Of a DNA stretch of 64,000 bases, positions 46,335 to 56,151 are shown in pieces. Numbering within the stretch: the first letter of the stretch is position 1; every line of letters starts with the position of its first letter. A program made the translations under genes and the position numbers. The notes under the pieces are model-generated. The model saw only the letters and a program-made list of their open reading frames with translations. It made no database searches and had not been told where the DNA came from. Origin of the DNA: Saonia flava (GTDB lineage Bacteria > Bacteroidota > Bacteroidia > Flavobacteriales > Flavobacteriaceae); assembly GCF_011927795.1 (NCBI RefSeq), contig NZ_JAATJJ010000001.1, positions 1,016,666 to 1,080,665 of the forward strand. The letters are read 5' to 3'.

Positions 46335-48734
46335 TTAATTCCCTGTTATATGTAGTTCCGTAAAGTCCTTACTTATTTCTATGCTATTATTCTGGTTCAG
46401 CTTCACAGAACTAGGTTCAACTTGCTCATTATCCACCTCTATTGTTTTAATAGAAAAGGGCAATCCATGAAACTGTAGTTTAAATGTTTTATATGGCGTA
46501 ATAAAACTACCATCTTTGAATTGCTGAATAATAAGCTCGTCTTGTTTTCCCCTTAATCTAAATTTTCTCAAACTATACCTTCCCTTTTTATAGTCGTAAC
46601 CGTCTTGTTGGTCCTCATAAACTTCAGAATTCTCGATACCATCTTTATAATAAACATCCAAAACCAATTCATTTATTTCTTTTTCGCCAACATATTGTTG
46701 TACGGGATATTTAGGAATCATAGCTCCTGCTTTTATAAACATTGGGATTTTACCCAAATCAGCAGACACCCATTTTTCCAAGCCACCGTTAACCATTTCA
46801 TCTGTCCAATAATTGTACCATTCTCCCAATGGTATATACATTCGACGTCCCTGAGCGTTTGGTTCTTGGACAGGGCAAACCAAAATTTGTTCCCCAAAGA
46901 TAAATTCATCTGTTCTAAAATGGGTCTGTGAATCACTTTGGTCATAGAAGACCAGAGACTGTATCATTGGCAAACCATCTTTTATATATTTATAAAACAT
47001 GGTATATAAGTAGGGTAACAATTGGTATCTAAGTTCTATGAATTTTCGAACAATATCAGTAATTTCTTTTCCAAAAGACCAGGGTTCCTGATCGCCATGA
47101 TCACCACTGGAATGTACACGGCAAAAGGGGTGAAAAATACCCAACTGAATCCATCTGGCAAATAACTCACCATTTGGTTGTTCAGCAAAACCACCTATGT
47201 CTGTCCCCACAAAAGAATAACCACTGATACACATTCGTTGTACCTGTACATTTGCAATCCATAAATGTTCCCATGTCGCTACATTGTCCCCTGTCCAAGT
47301 GGCACAATATCTCTGAGTACCAGAATAGGCAGCCCGGGTAAGTACAAAAGGTCTCTTGGGATATGTAAATTTCTTTAATCCATCATAAGTTGCACGTACC
47401 ATTTGCATACCATAAATATTATGTGCCTTACGGTGACTACAAGGGTGCCCATCATAATCGTGTCTTACATCCAAGTTGGCAGTTTTTGTAGGTACTTCCA
47501 TAATTGCAGGTTCATTCATATCGTTCCAAACCCCATGAACGCCCACATCCACCATCATTTCTTTATAAAGACCTGCCCACCATTCCCGAACCTCTGGATT
47601 GGTAAAATCTGGAAACTTACATTCTCCAGGCCATACTTTCCCTTTGAAATGCGGTCCGTCTGCTCTGCGACAAAAGAAACCATTGTCCATCGCTTGTTTA
47701 TATACCCAATAGTCATTGTCTATCTTAATCCCGGGATCGATCATGGTAACGGTCTTAAATCCGATTTCCATTAAATCATCAACCATTTTTTTCGGGTTTG
47801 GAAAACGCTTGTTGTCCCAAGTAAAACAACGAAAACCTTCCATATAATCAATATCCAAATAGATGGCATCACATGGTATTTTTTTATCTCTAAAAGTTGA
47901 AGCTATTTTTTTTACATTTCTTTCAGGAAAATAACTCCATTTAGATTGGTGGAATCCCATTGCCCACATAGGTGGTAATTCTGGGACCCCCGTTAAATCT
48001 GTATAAGCTTCGACAACTTGTGACATTTTGGGGCCATAGAAAAAATAATAATTCATTTCCCCTCCATCTGCCCAAAAACTGGTTACATGTCTTTTCTCAT
48101 GTGCAAAATCAAAATAGGTACTAAAAGAATTGTCAAAGAAAATTCCATAAGCCGCTTCATTGTGCAACCCAATATAGAAGGGGATGGATTTATATAAAGG
48201 CTCTTGATCCTTGCCATATGCATATTGATCGGTCACCCAATTGTTAACTCGCTTTCCTTTTAAGTTAGAGTGCGAGGCTTTGTCACCCATTCCATAATAG
48301 CTTTCTCCAGATTGGGTTACCTTGCTCATTTTTACAATATTGCCTCCATAGTCGAAATTTTCTTCCCAATGAAAGCCCAGCTCATCTTCATTTATGATGT
48401 TACCATCCAAATCTGCTATCTGTACTTTTAAATCATCTTTTTTTACATAAATTATGATTTTGGCAGTTTTAATAACATATTCCGGGATTTCATTAGTTAC
48501 TTCTAAATGATTATATCCTGTGCTAGCATCTTCACTTATGGCATAGGAAAAATCAGGTTCAAAATCATGCTCTGTAGCATATCTAAAACGAATGCCACTA
48601 TCCCTTAACACGGTTATTTCTAGTATAACCCCATTTTTTGTTGTAAAATAAAGTTTATCCTTTTCCTGCTCAAATGAAGTGATAAAATCTGGAAACTGGT
48701 TCCCTCTCTTTGCAACGTCAGTATTGGTAATCAT
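46335..48734 (-). CDS. Glycoside hydrolase family 31 (alpha-glucosidase)
   Basis: 799 residues. The catalytic nucleophile Asp lies in GVWNDMNEPAI (near residue 402) and the acid/base Asp in TWTGDNVATWEHL. The N-terminal beta-sandwich (galactose mutarotase-like) and C-terminal beta domains are complete. No signal peptide, so it is cytoplasmic and probably acts on glycogen-derived or imported alpha-glucans. It lies 111 bases downstream of glgB on the same strand. Confidence 0.92.
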   Translation of the reverse strand: MITNTDVAKRGNQFPDFITSFEQEKDKLYFTTKNGVILEITVLRDSGIRFRYATEHDFEPDFSYAISEDASTGYNHLEVTNEIPEYVIKTAKIIIYVKKDDLKVQIADLDGNIINEDELGFHWEENFDYGGNIVKMSKVTQSGESYYGMGDKASHSNLKGKRVNNWVTDQYAYGKDQEPLYKSIPFYIGLHNEAAYGIFFDNSFSTYFDFAHEKRHVTSFWADGGEMNYYFFYGPKMSQVVEAYTDLTGVPELPPMWAMGFHQSKWSYFPERNVKKIASTFRDKKIPCDAIYLDIDYMEGFRCFTWDNKRFPNPKKMVDDLMEIGFKTVTMIDPGIKIDNDYWVYKQAMDNGFFCRRADGPHFKGKVWPGECKFPDFTNPEVREWWAGLYKEMMVDVGVHGVWNDMNEPAIMEVPTKTANLDVRHDYDGHPCSHRKAHNIYGMQMVRATYDGLKKFTYPKRPFVLTRAAYSGTQRYCATWTGDNVATWEHLWIANVQVQRMCISGYSFVGTDIGGFAEQPNGELFARWIQLGIFHPFCRVHSSGDHGDQEPWSFGKEITDIVRKFIELRYQLLPYLYTMFYKYIKDGLPMIQSLVFYDQSDSQTHFRTDEFIFGEQILVCPVQEPNAQGRRMYIPLGEWYNYWTDEMVNGGLEKWVSADLGKIPMFIKAGAMIPKYPVQQYVGEKEINELVLDVYYKDGIENSEVYEDQQDGYDYKKGRYSLRKFRLRGKQDELIIQQFKDGSFITPYKTFKLQFHGLPFSIKTIEVDNEQVEPSSVKLNQNNSIEISKDFTELHITGN

Positions 48735-48845
48735 AAATTAGTTGTTTTATTCCCTAACAAAAGAAATACTTTGGATGATAATATTAAAACTATACAATAC
48801 ACATTCTTGAAGTATTTGCATAATGTGATTTTTTAGCGGTTTTTT

Positions 48846-50741
48846 TTATTGAAAAATGACAACACTTAGTGGTGGAATACTAATTTCAACAGAGTTATTA
48901 TATCCATGCCATGGTTTACTTTCTATTTCCACATTTGTATTATGAATACCACTTCCTCCATACTTAGTATTATCACTATTGAAAACCTCTTTTAACTTAC
49001 CCTTTCTTGGCACTCCCATTCTATAATTCTCCCTTGGAACCGGAGTGAAATTACAAGCAACTACTATATCGTTTTTTTTATCGTGCCCTTTTCTTATATA
49101 GGTCAATACCGAATTTTCATGGTCCCCATAATCTATCCATTGAAAACCTTCTGGGCTAAATTGTTTTTCATAAAGGGCAGGAAAGGTTTTGTATACTGTA
49201 TTTAAGTCCTTCACCATTTGTTGAACACCAGCATGAAAATCATACTGCAACAAATGCCAATCCAGGCTCTGCTGGAAATTCCATTCAGAAGACTGGCCAA
49301 ACTCTCCCCCCATAAAAACAAGGTTGGTACCTGGATGGGTATACATATACCCAAACAACAATCTTAAATTGGCAAATTGCTGCCATTCATCACCTGGCAT
49401 TCTATACAATAGAGATTGTTTGCCATACACCACCTCATCATGCGAAAAAGGCAACATAAAGTTTTCAGTGAAGGCATAGGTCATACTAAACGTTAAATCA
49501 TTTTGATGGTGCTTTCTATAAATAGGTTCTTTTTTAAAATATTCCAAAGTGTCATGCATCCACCCCATCATCCACTTCATCCCAAAGCCCAGTCCACCAT
49601 ATTCCACAGGTCTGGAAACCCCTGTAAAAGCAGTTGATTCCTCAGCTATGGTCTGGACTCCATCAAAAGTTGTGTAAATGGTTTCATTGAGCTCCCGAAT
49701 AAAGGACATGGCTTCCAAATTTTCATTATTGCCGTACATATTGGGTTCCCACTCGCCTTCCTCTCTTGAATAATCCAAATAAAGCATAGAGGCAACGGCA
49801 TCTACTCGAAGTGCATCTGCGTGAAATTGATCTAGCCAAAACAAAGCATTGCTTATTAAAAAAGCCCTTACCTCATTTCTTCCGTAGTTAAAAATTAGAC
49901 TTTTCCAATCGGGATGATATCCTTTTCTACGGTCAGGGTGTTCATAAAGGTGAGAACCGTCAAAAAAACCAAGTCCGTGTGCATCCTCAGGAAAATGGGA
50001 TGGCACCCAGTCCAAAATAACACCTATATCGTTTTGATGCAATTTATCCACCAACATTTTAAACTCTTCAGGTTTTCCAAACCTAGATGTGGGCGCAAAA
50101 TATCCCGTAAGCTGATAGCCCCATGAAGGGTCGTAAGGATACTCCATAATTGGCATAAACTCAACATGGGTAAAGTTCATTTCTTTTACATAATTCACTA
50201 ATTCATCCGCCATATTCGCATAGGACAAATATTCATTGCCTTCTTTCCTTTTCCAAGAACCTAAGTGCACTTCGTAGACAGCATAGGGCTTGTCTAGCCC
50301 ATTTTTATCTTTTCTATAACCCATCCACGCTTCATCATTCCACTTGTAATCTGCATTCCATACAATGGATGCCGTGTTAGGAGGATGCTCACAAAACCGA
50401 CCAAAAGGATCGGCCTTTTCTGTAATCAATCCATAATTATGCGATTCTATTTTATACTTGTACTTGCTTCCATGTCCTACACCCGGTATAAATCCCTCCC
50501 AAATACCACTTTCATCCCATCTTACGTATAAATTATGCTCTCCAGCTGTCCAATAGTTAAAATCCCCAACTACCGAAACAGTTTTTGCCGTTGGGGCCCA
50601 GACCGCAAAATAAGTTCCCTTTACACCATCTACCTCTAAAGTATGAGAACCCAACTTATCATATAGTCTGTAGTGTTTTCCCGATTTAAAAAGATTGATA
50701 TCAAACTCCGTAAATAAACTATGCGCAACTACTTTGGCCAT
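48846..50741 (-). CDS. glgB: 1,4-alpha-glucan branching enzyme
   Basis: Introduces alpha-1,6 branches into glycogen. 631 residues: N-terminal CBM48 domain (GTYFAVWAPTAKTVSVVGDFN), GH13 catalytic domain with nucleophile Asp in ADALRVDAVASMLYLDY, acid/base Glu in IAEEST and third Asp in PFSHDEV, and C-terminal beta domain. Shorter than E. coli GlgB because the extra N-terminal domain is lacking. No glgA or glgC in the window. Confidence 0.95.
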   Translation of the reverse strand: MAKVVAHSLFTEFDINLFKSGKHYRLYDKLGSHTLEVDGVKGTYFAVWAPTAKTVSVVGDFNYWTAGEHNLYVRWDESGIWEGFIPGVGHGSKYKYKIESHNYGLITEKADPFGRFCEHPPNTASIVWNADYKWNDEAWMGYRKDKNGLDKPYAVYEVHLGSWKRKEGNEYLSYANMADELVNYVKEMNFTHVEFMPIMEYPYDPSWGYQLTGYFAPTSRFGKPEEFKMLVDKLHQNDIGVILDWVPSHFPEDAHGLGFFDGSHLYEHPDRRKGYHPDWKSLIFNYGRNEVRAFLISNALFWLDQFHADALRVDAVASMLYLDYSREEGEWEPNMYGNNENLEAMSFIRELNETIYTTFDGVQTIAEESTAFTGVSRPVEYGGLGFGMKWMMGWMHDTLEYFKKEPIYRKHHQNDLTFSMTYAFTENFMLPFSHDEVVYGKQSLLYRMPGDEWQQFANLRLLFGYMYTHPGTNLVFMGGEFGQSSEWNFQQSLDWHLLQYDFHAGVQQMVKDLNTVYKTFPALYEKQFSPEGFQWIDYGDHENSVLTYIRKGHDKKNDIVVACNFTPVPRENYRMGVPRKGKLKEVFNSDNTKYGGSGIHNTNVEIESKPWHGYNNSVEISIPPLSVVIFQ

Positions 50742-50769
50742 ATGTATAAGTGATATTGTTATCAGGAAT

Positions 50770-50777
50770 CAAAAGTA
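50770..50777 (-). promoter_or_regulatory. -7 box of glgB
   Basis: TACTTTTG on the minus strand, matching TAnnTTTG, about 29 bases before the start. No TTG at the usual spacing. Confidence 0.45.
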
Positions 50778-50953
50778 ACGTTTTTCTGACGAAAAGTGCG
50801 TTGGAATAAACTCAGATCAATTTTAATAAAAATAAGTTTTTTGATTAAAAACATTTTTTGGAATGCTTTTTGTTTTTAATCAATAAAAAAGTGTCCAAAA
50901 CCGTTTTTTCTGGTTTTAAGGCAACCAAACACAAACAATTAAAATTAAACATC

Positions 50954-51517
50954 ATGAACAAATTAACATTAGTACTCGGCGTATTTTTAACTCTATTCAT
51001 TATTTCTTGTGAAGGCCCCCAAGGACCTCCAGGCTTTGATGGTTTTGATGGACAAGATGGATTGAATGGGCAAGATGGTATAAACATTTTAGGACAAGTT
51101 ATTGATATTGAAGGAAGCTTTACTCCAGAAGATAATTATTCCATATTCTTTGAGTTCCCACAAACAACAGAGGTTTTTGAATCAGACGTGGTATTGGTAT
51201 ATCTATTATGGGACCAAACCGAGGATACTAATGGTGAACCTATTGATATCTGGAGGTTATTGCCACAGACCCGAATTCTGGATCAAGGGTTATTGCAATA
51301 TAATTATGACCATACATTTTTGGATGTAAGCATTTTCTTGGAATCGGACTTTGATTTGGGAACACTTCAAGCGGGGGATACGGACAATCAAATATTCAGA
51401 ATTGCCATTATTCCCGCAGATTTCACATCTGGCAAAATGGATAAAACCAATATTTCATCAGTAATGAAAACAATTGGTGTAGAAGAAAGCCAGGTACAAA
51501 AAATTATGCTAGATTAA
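50954..51517 (+). CDS. Collagen-like lipoprotein
   Basis: 187 residues with a lipoprotein signal (lipobox LFIISC, Cys19). Immediately after the cysteine come about eight Gly-X-Y triplets (GPQGPPGFDGFDGQDGLNGQDG), a short collagen-like stalk, followed by a beta-rich domain of about 140 residues without recognised family. The ATG at 50954 gives the proper signal peptide; the frame extends further upstream but without conserved features. Probably surface-exposed; function unknown. Own terminator. Confidence 0.82.
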   Translation: MNKLTLVLGVFLTLFIISCEGPQGPPGFDGFDGQDGLNGQDGINILGQVIDIEGSFTPEDNYSIFFEFPQTTEVFESDVVLVYLLWDQTEDTNGEPIDIWRLLPQTRILDQGLLQYNYDHTFLDVSIFLESDFDLGTLQAGDTDNQIFRIAIIPADFTSGKMDKTNISSVMKTIGVEESQVQKIMLD

Positions 51518-51537
51518 TCCCCAATAAAGTTTGGCAG

Positions 51538-51573
51538 AGCCCTATTTCTTTCTTAGAAATAGGGCTTTCTTTA
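51538..51573 (+). terminator. Intrinsic terminator of the collagen-like gene
   Basis: AGCCCTATTTCT (51538-51549) pairs with AGAAATAGGGCT (51555-51566), followed by a T-rich stretch. Confidence 0.85.
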
Positions 51574-51608
51574 TATACTCCTGTGATAATTATGTGATAC
51601 ACTTCTTG

Positions 51609-51616
51609 TACATTTG
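51609..51616 (+). promoter_or_regulatory. -7 box of msrB
   Basis: TACATTTG, matching TAnnTTTG, 43 bases before the msrB start. No clear -33 TTG. Confidence 0.45.
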
Positions 51617-51658
51617 AAAGAAATAAGAATTAAAACGTCCTAATTAAAAAACAAAATC

Positions 51659-52150
51659 ATGTTCAAAAAAATATACTTTATCCTAATCTTGACCTTGATG
51701 GGATGTAAGGGAAACTCCCAAGAGAATAAAATGGTTCAATCTGAGAAACAAGAAGTTTTTACTGTTTCTAAAACTGATGCCGAATGGAGAAGTCAATTGA
51801 CAGATATACAGTATTATATCCTTCGAAAAGCTGGGACTGAAAATGCATTTACAAGTGATTTGTTAGATAATAAAGAAAAAGGAATTTATGTATGTGCCGG
51901 ATGTAATACAGAGCTTTTTAAAAGTGAGCATAAATTTAAATCTGGAACAGGTTGGCCCAGTTTTGATAGGGAAATTGAGGGAAATGTGAGTTTTGATACC
52001 GATTATAAAATAGGATATGCACGAACAGAAGAACACTGTGCTACCTGTGGTGGGCATTTAGGGCATGTCTTTAATGATGGGCCAAGCAATACAACTGGAA
52101 AAAGACATTGTATAAATGGGGCAGCTCTAAAGTTTGTTGCCAAAAATTAA
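51659..52150 (+). CDS. msrB: Peptide-methionine (R)-S-oxide reductase, lipoprotein form
   Basis: Repairs methionine-R-sulfoxide in proteins. 163 residues: lipobox at Cys16 (LTLMGC), then the MsrB domain with zinc cysteines Cys79/Cys82 and Cys127/Cys130, the SGTGWPSF segment and catalytic Cys151 in RHCINGAALKF. The lipobox places it in the periplasm or outer membrane rather than the cytoplasm, so it probably repairs envelope proteins. Confidence 0.93.
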   Translation: MFKKIYFILILTLMGCKGNSQENKMVQSEKQEVFTVSKTDAEWRSQLTDIQYYILRKAGTENAFTSDLLDNKEKGIYVCAGCNTELFKSEHKFKSGTGWPSFDREIEGNVSFDTDYKIGYARTEEHCATCGGHLGHVFNDGPSNTTGKRHCINGAALKFVAKN

Positions 52151-52343
52151 ATTTTTATTACACATATATTTTTAGAATCTCTACTTTATTTACCAAGAAA
52201 TTTGCATTCTCACAATACTTTGTTGGCATTCCTCCAAACTTGAAAAATGAGGTATTTAATGATCATACTTATAAAAACCAGCTGGAGGGTATCTCCCCTG
52301 CCACAACAATTACAATAATCGTGTAGTTTTCATTTTGGTTTTG

Positions 52344-52351
52344 TAACTTTG
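52344..52351 (+). promoter_or_regulatory. -7 box of lpdA
   Basis: TAACTTTG, matching TAnnTTTG, about 33 bases before the ATG at 52385. It contains the TTG at 52349, which is therefore not the start. The 200 bases upstream hold nothing else I recognise. Confidence 0.5.
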
Positions 52352-52384
52352 CACCTGCAAAAAAGCACATCAAAAAATAGATAC

Positions 52385-53776
52385 ATGAGCAATTTCGATG
52401 TTATTGTTTTAGGTAGTGGTCCTGGAGGTTATGTAGCAGCCATAAGGGCTTCTCAATTAGGTTTAAAAGTAGCCATAATAGAAAAAGAAAGCCTAGGTGG
52501 CATTTGCCTAAATTGGGGGTGTATTCCTACCAAAGCGTTGTTGAAATCGGCGCAAGTTTTTGAATACCTACAACATGCCGAAGATTATGGCCTTAAGGCT
52601 GAGGGAGTTGATAAAGATTTTGATGCTGTAGTAAAAAGAAGCCGAGGGGTTGCCGATGGGATGAGCAAAGGAGTTCAATTCCTAATGAAAAAGAACAAAA
52701 TAGATGTCATTAACGGATATGGGAAAGTTAAAACAGGCAAGAAAGTTGTAGTTACAACAGAAGAAGGAAAAGATACAGAATACTCCGCAAACCATATTAT
52801 AATCGCTACAGGCGCGCGTAGCAAGGAATTGCCGAGTTTACCACAAGATGGCAAAAAAATCATAGGATACCGAGAAGCATTGAGCTTAAAGAAACAGCCA
52901 AAAAAACTGGTTGTAGTTGGCAGTGGTGCCATAGGAATAGAATTCGCTTATTTCTACAATGCAATGGGAACTGAAGTAATTGTTGTAGAATACCTTCCTA
53001 ACATTGTTCCAGTTGAAGATGAAGATGTATCCAAACAATTAGAACGTAGTTTTAAAAAAGCCGGGGTAAAAATTATGACCTCATCTGAAGTTACCAAAGT
53101 TGATACTTCTGGTGATGGGGTAAAAGTGACAGTTAAAACAAGTAAAGGAGAGGAAATACTAGAAGCAGATATAGTACTTTCCGCTGTTGGAATTAAAACC
53201 AATATAGAAAATATAGGATTAGAAGATGTTGGTATTATAACCGACAGGGATAAAATTTTGGTAAATGATTTTTATCAGACCAATATTCCAGGATACTACG
53301 CCATCGGAGACATTACACCTGGTCCAGCATTGGCTCATGTTGCATCGGCAGAAGGAATTATATGTGTAGAAAAAATTGCAGGAATGCATGCTGAACCCTT
53401 GGATTATGGCAATATTCCTGGTTGCACCTATTGTATGCCAGAAATTGCTTCTGTTGGGCTCACGGAAAAACAAGCAAAAGAAAAAGGACTGGATATTAAA
53501 GTTGGCAAATTTCCTTTCTCAGCAAGTGGAAAAGCAAAAGCTGCAGGCAACCCAGATGGCTTTGTAAAAGTAATTTTCGATGCAAAATATGGTGAGTGGT
53601 TAGGATGCCATATGATTGGTGTGGGCGTTACAGATATGATTGCTGAAGCTGTGGTTGCTCGTAAATTGGAAACTACCGGTCATGAAATATTAAAAGCAGT
53701 TCATCCCCATCCAACTATGAGTGAGGCAGTTATGGAAGCTGTTGCCGCCGCTTATGATGAGGTAATACACTTATAA
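52385..53776 (+). CDS. lpdA: Dihydrolipoyl dehydrogenase
   Basis: E3 subunit of 2-oxoacid dehydrogenase and glycine cleavage complexes. 463 residues. FAD motif GSGPGG (10-15), redox disulfide Cys41/Cys46 in GGICLNWGCIPTK, NAD motif VVGSGAIGIEF and the C-terminal HPHPTMSE with the catalytic histidine. The DUF3817 gene starts at its last base. No E1/E2 genes nearby. Confidence 0.96.
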   Translation: MSNFDVIVLGSGPGGYVAAIRASQLGLKVAIIEKESLGGICLNWGCIPTKALLKSAQVFEYLQHAEDYGLKAEGVDKDFDAVVKRSRGVADGMSKGVQFLMKKNKIDVINGYGKVKTGKKVVVTTEEGKDTEYSANHIIIATGARSKELPSLPQDGKKIIGYREALSLKKQPKKLVVVGSGAIGIEFAYFYNAMGTEVIVVEYLPNIVPVEDEDVSKQLERSFKKAGVKIMTSSEVTKVDTSGDGVKVTVKTSKGEEILEADIVLSAVGIKTNIENIGLEDVGIITDRDKILVNDFYQTNIPGYYAIGDITPGPALAHVASAEGIICVEKIAGMHAEPLDYGNIPGCTYCMPEIASVGLTEKQAKEKGLDIKVGKFPFSASGKAKAAGNPDGFVKVIFDAKYGEWLGCHMIGVGVTDMIAEAVVARKLETTGHEILKAVHPHPTMSEAVMEAVAAAYDEVIHL

Positions 53777-54075
53777 TGTTGAAAATATTTCGAGGCACGG
53801 CAATTTTAGAAGGGGTATCCTATCTTCTACTCTTTGGATTAAGTATGCCCTTAAAGTATTGGGCTAATATTCCCCAGCCAAATAAATGGATTGGCTACGC
53901 CCATGGCATATTGTTCATTGGGTATGGGGTTCTTCTTGTCCTATTAACTTTTGAAAAAAAATGGGGGATAAAAAAATTCTTGAAGTTTTTTGTTGCTTCC
54001 CTCTTACCTTTTGGAACGTTTTATATTGACAAAAAATATTTAAAACCTTCAGCTCAAAAAGCTTTGGATAGCTAA
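53776..54075 (+). CDS. DUF3817 small membrane protein
   Basis: 99 residues with three hydrophobic helices, typical of DUF3817: EGVSYLLLFGLSMPLKYW, then GYAHGILFIGYGVLL and a third helix. The ATG overlaps the lpdA stop by one base. Its 3' end overlaps convergent aroQ by 27 bases, so the last 8 residues are encoded opposite aroQ. Function unknown. Confidence 0.82.
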   Translation: MLKIFRGTAILEGVSYLLLFGLSMPLKYWANIPQPNKWIGYAHGILFIGYGVLLVLLTFEKKWGIKKFLKFFVASLLPFGTFYIDKKYLKPSAQKALDS

Positions 54076-54465
54076 ATCATAACTCTGCAGACCAAAACCA
54101 AGAATAACACCTTTAGCTGAAGGAGAAATGTAGGAAACATGCCTAAAATCCTCTCTATTATAGGTATTGGAAATATGAACCTCAATTACAGGGGTTTCTA
54201 TTCCCTTTATGGCATCTCCAATACCAATTGAAGTGTGGGTATATGCCCCAGCATTTAGTATTACACCATCATACGAAAAACCCACTTGGTGTAACTTATC
54301 TATTAGTTCTCCTTCAATATTAGACTGATAATATTCCAATTCGGCATCAGGAAATCTACTTTGTAAAGTTTTAAAATATTCCTCAAAAGTAGTATTGCCA
54401 TACACTTCTGGTTCACGCTTACCTAGAAGGTTTAAATTGGGGCCATTTATAATAATTAACTTCAT
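54049..54465 (-). CDS. aroQ: Type II 3-dehydroquinate dehydratase
   Basis: Third step of the shikimate pathway. 138 residues. Motifs: NGPNLNLLGKRE, catalytic Tyr in REPEVYG, NAGAYTHTS and EVHISN. The C terminus is a few residues longer than the minimal family length, which accounts for the overlap with DUF3817. Confidence 0.95.
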   Translation of the reverse strand: MKLIIINGPNLNLLGKREPEVYGNTTFEEYFKTLQSRFPDAELEYYQSNIEGELIDKLHQVGFSYDGVILNAGAYTHTSIGIGDAIKGIETPVIEVHISNTYNREDFRHVSYISPSAKGVILGFGLQSYDLAIQSFLS

Positions 54466-54493
54466 GTGTTAAAAGTAACAAAATGTAATACAT

Positions 54494-54525
54494 AAAAAAA
54501 AAACGGAAGCAATATTGCTTCCGTT
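54494..54525 (-). terminator. Intrinsic terminator of the barrel gene at 54546
   Basis: A perfect 24-base palindrome (arms 54502-54513 and 54514-54525, AACGGAAGCAAT/ATTGCTTCCGTT) followed on the minus strand by a T run to 54494. Confidence 0.88.
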
Positions 54526-54545
54526 ATATGTTTTTAAAATTTGTT

Positions 54546-55085
54546 TTACCATGCATATCCCAAAGACAAACCTAATCTGGGCAAAATTCCATCTATACTT
54601 ACTCCAGATATAGACCCTTGAGTCGATGCCGAAATATATTGAAAGCCCAAATTAAGATCTAATGCAAAACCAGAGTTCCCGCCCCCAAATATCCATTGAT
54701 ATCCTGCAACAGCTCCTGCCCCGAAATATGAGAACTTACCATCTTCTCCAGAAGAGGAGTCTGCACTTGCACTTGCATAAGTTGCTACTGGCGCTGCGTA
54801 CCAGCCTCTTGGGGCGTTATTTGTTGATGAAAAGTACAATTTATACTTTCCTTCTGCCCCAAACCCATTAGCTTTTACTTCTTCTCCACTATTAAAAGTA
54901 GCGTCGCTAGAAAAATACGCCAAGGATACCTCCAAAGCTGATTTCTCATTCAATGCTCTTTCATAACCAAGTTCAGCAGAACCTAATGCCAAACCTAGTG
55001 GGTTGATTTTAATTACATTTTCCTGAGCATAAGAATTTAATCCAAACCCTAGGGCAACAAAAGTGATAATAAATACTTTCTTCAT
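54546..55085 (-). CDS. Outer membrane beta-barrel protein
   Basis: 179 residues with a signal peptide (MKKVFIITFVALGFGLNSYAQ). Alternating hydrophobic strands with Gly and aromatic residues and a terminal aromatic (GYAW) fit an eight-stranded barrel of the OmpW/OmpA-type porin families found in Bacteroidota. Exact family not determined. Stand-alone gene with own terminator. Confidence 0.8.
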   Translation of the reverse strand: MKKVFIITFVALGFGLNSYAQENVIKINPLGLALGSAELGYERALNEKSALEVSLAYFSSDATFNSGEEVKANGFGAEGKYKLYFSSTNNAPRGWYAAPVATYASASADSSSGEDGKFSYFGAGAVAGYQWIFGGGNSGFALDLNLGFQYISASTQGSISGVSIDGILPRLGLSLGYAW

Positions 55086-55243
55086 AATTTATATTGATTT
55101 TTTAATTGAAGTAAACATAGGCATTCAGTAAATTGACACATAATCTTAGTTGTATACTGGGTTAAGAATGTTGTAATCCGTTCATTATTAAGAGTCATAA
55201 TAATTTTAACAACTAACTAGTTAATGTTTTCTATATTTAAAAA

Positions 55244-56146
55244 ATGAAATGGAAACAGGCCGCACAAGATTATCAACACTATTTAAGTATAGAGCGAGGA
55301 TTATCTTCCAATTCCATTAAAAATTATGTACATGATGTTGAAAAATTAAAACACTTCCTAGAATCCAAGGAAGTAGCCGAAACACCTATTTCCATTGGCA
55401 AGGAAACTGTGCAACACTTTGTTCATGAGGTAGCAAAAACCGTAAATCCAAGATCACAGGCTAGAATTATATCTGGTTTAAAAAGTTTTTTTAATTATTT
55501 AGTCTTTGAAGATTACAGGAAAGACAACCCAATGGATTTAATAGAATCCCCAAAAATTGGAAGAAAACTTCCCGATACACTATCAGAAACAGAAATAAAT
55601 ACTTTAATCGATGCTATAGACCTTTCCAAGCCGGAAGGTGAACGTAACAGAGCTATGTTGGAAACTCTTTATGGATGTGGGTTAAGGGTTTCTGAGTTAA
55701 TTGGATTAAGAATTTCCGACTTGTTCTTTGATGAGGATTTTATTAAGGTGACAGGTAAAGGTGACAAACAACGTTTTGTACCCATTAGCCAAGTCAATAA
55801 AAAGTACATTACCATTTACCAGAAAGAAATTAGAGTGCACCAAACCATCCAGAAGGGATATGAGGACACTTTGTTTCTAAATAGAAGGGGGAAACAACTT
55901 ACAAGGGCCATGGTTTTCACTATTATTAAAAAGTTAGCTGAAAAAATTGGACTGCACAAAAGTATAAGTCCACACACGTTTAGGCACTCTTTTGCAACCC
56001 ATTTATTGGAAAACGGAGCGGACCTAAGGGCAATACAACAAATGCTGGGGCATGAAAGTATTACTACTACCGAAGTGTATATGCATGTAGACCGTAGTCA
56101 TTTAGCGGAGGTATTGAATAAATTTCACCCTAGACAGAATAGTTAA
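55244..56146 (+). CDS. xerD: Site-specific tyrosine recombinase XerD
   Basis: Resolves chromosome dimers at dif. 300 residues. N-terminal SAM-like core-binding domain, then catalytic Arg148 (GCGLRVSEL), Lys172, His244-x-x-Arg247 (HTFRH), His270 (LGHESI) and nucleophile Tyr279. The size and N terminus fit the housekeeping Xer proteins, not phage or transposon integrases. Confidence 0.9.
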   Translation: MKWKQAAQDYQHYLSIERGLSSNSIKNYVHDVEKLKHFLESKEVAETPISIGKETVQHFVHEVAKTVNPRSQARIISGLKSFFNYLVFEDYRKDNPMDLIESPKIGRKLPDTLSETEINTLIDAIDLSKPEGERNRAMLETLYGCGLRVSELIGLRISDLFFDEDFIKVTGKGDKQRFVPISQVNKKYITIYQKEIRVHQTIQKGYEDTLFLNRRGKQLTRAMVFTIIKKLAEKIGLHKSISPHTFRHSFATHLLENGADLRAIQQMLGHESITTTEVYMHVDRSHLAEVLNKFHPRQNS

Positions 56147-56151
56147 AAATT

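Noticed and set aside
52151-52343. Short open frames between msrB and lpdA
   Set aside because: No start context or recognisable residues; the region looks like ordinary intergenic sequence.
55244-56146. Tyrosine recombinase as a sign of a mobile element
   Set aside because: Length and motifs fit housekeeping XerD; neighbours are core genes and no att-like repeats are seen.
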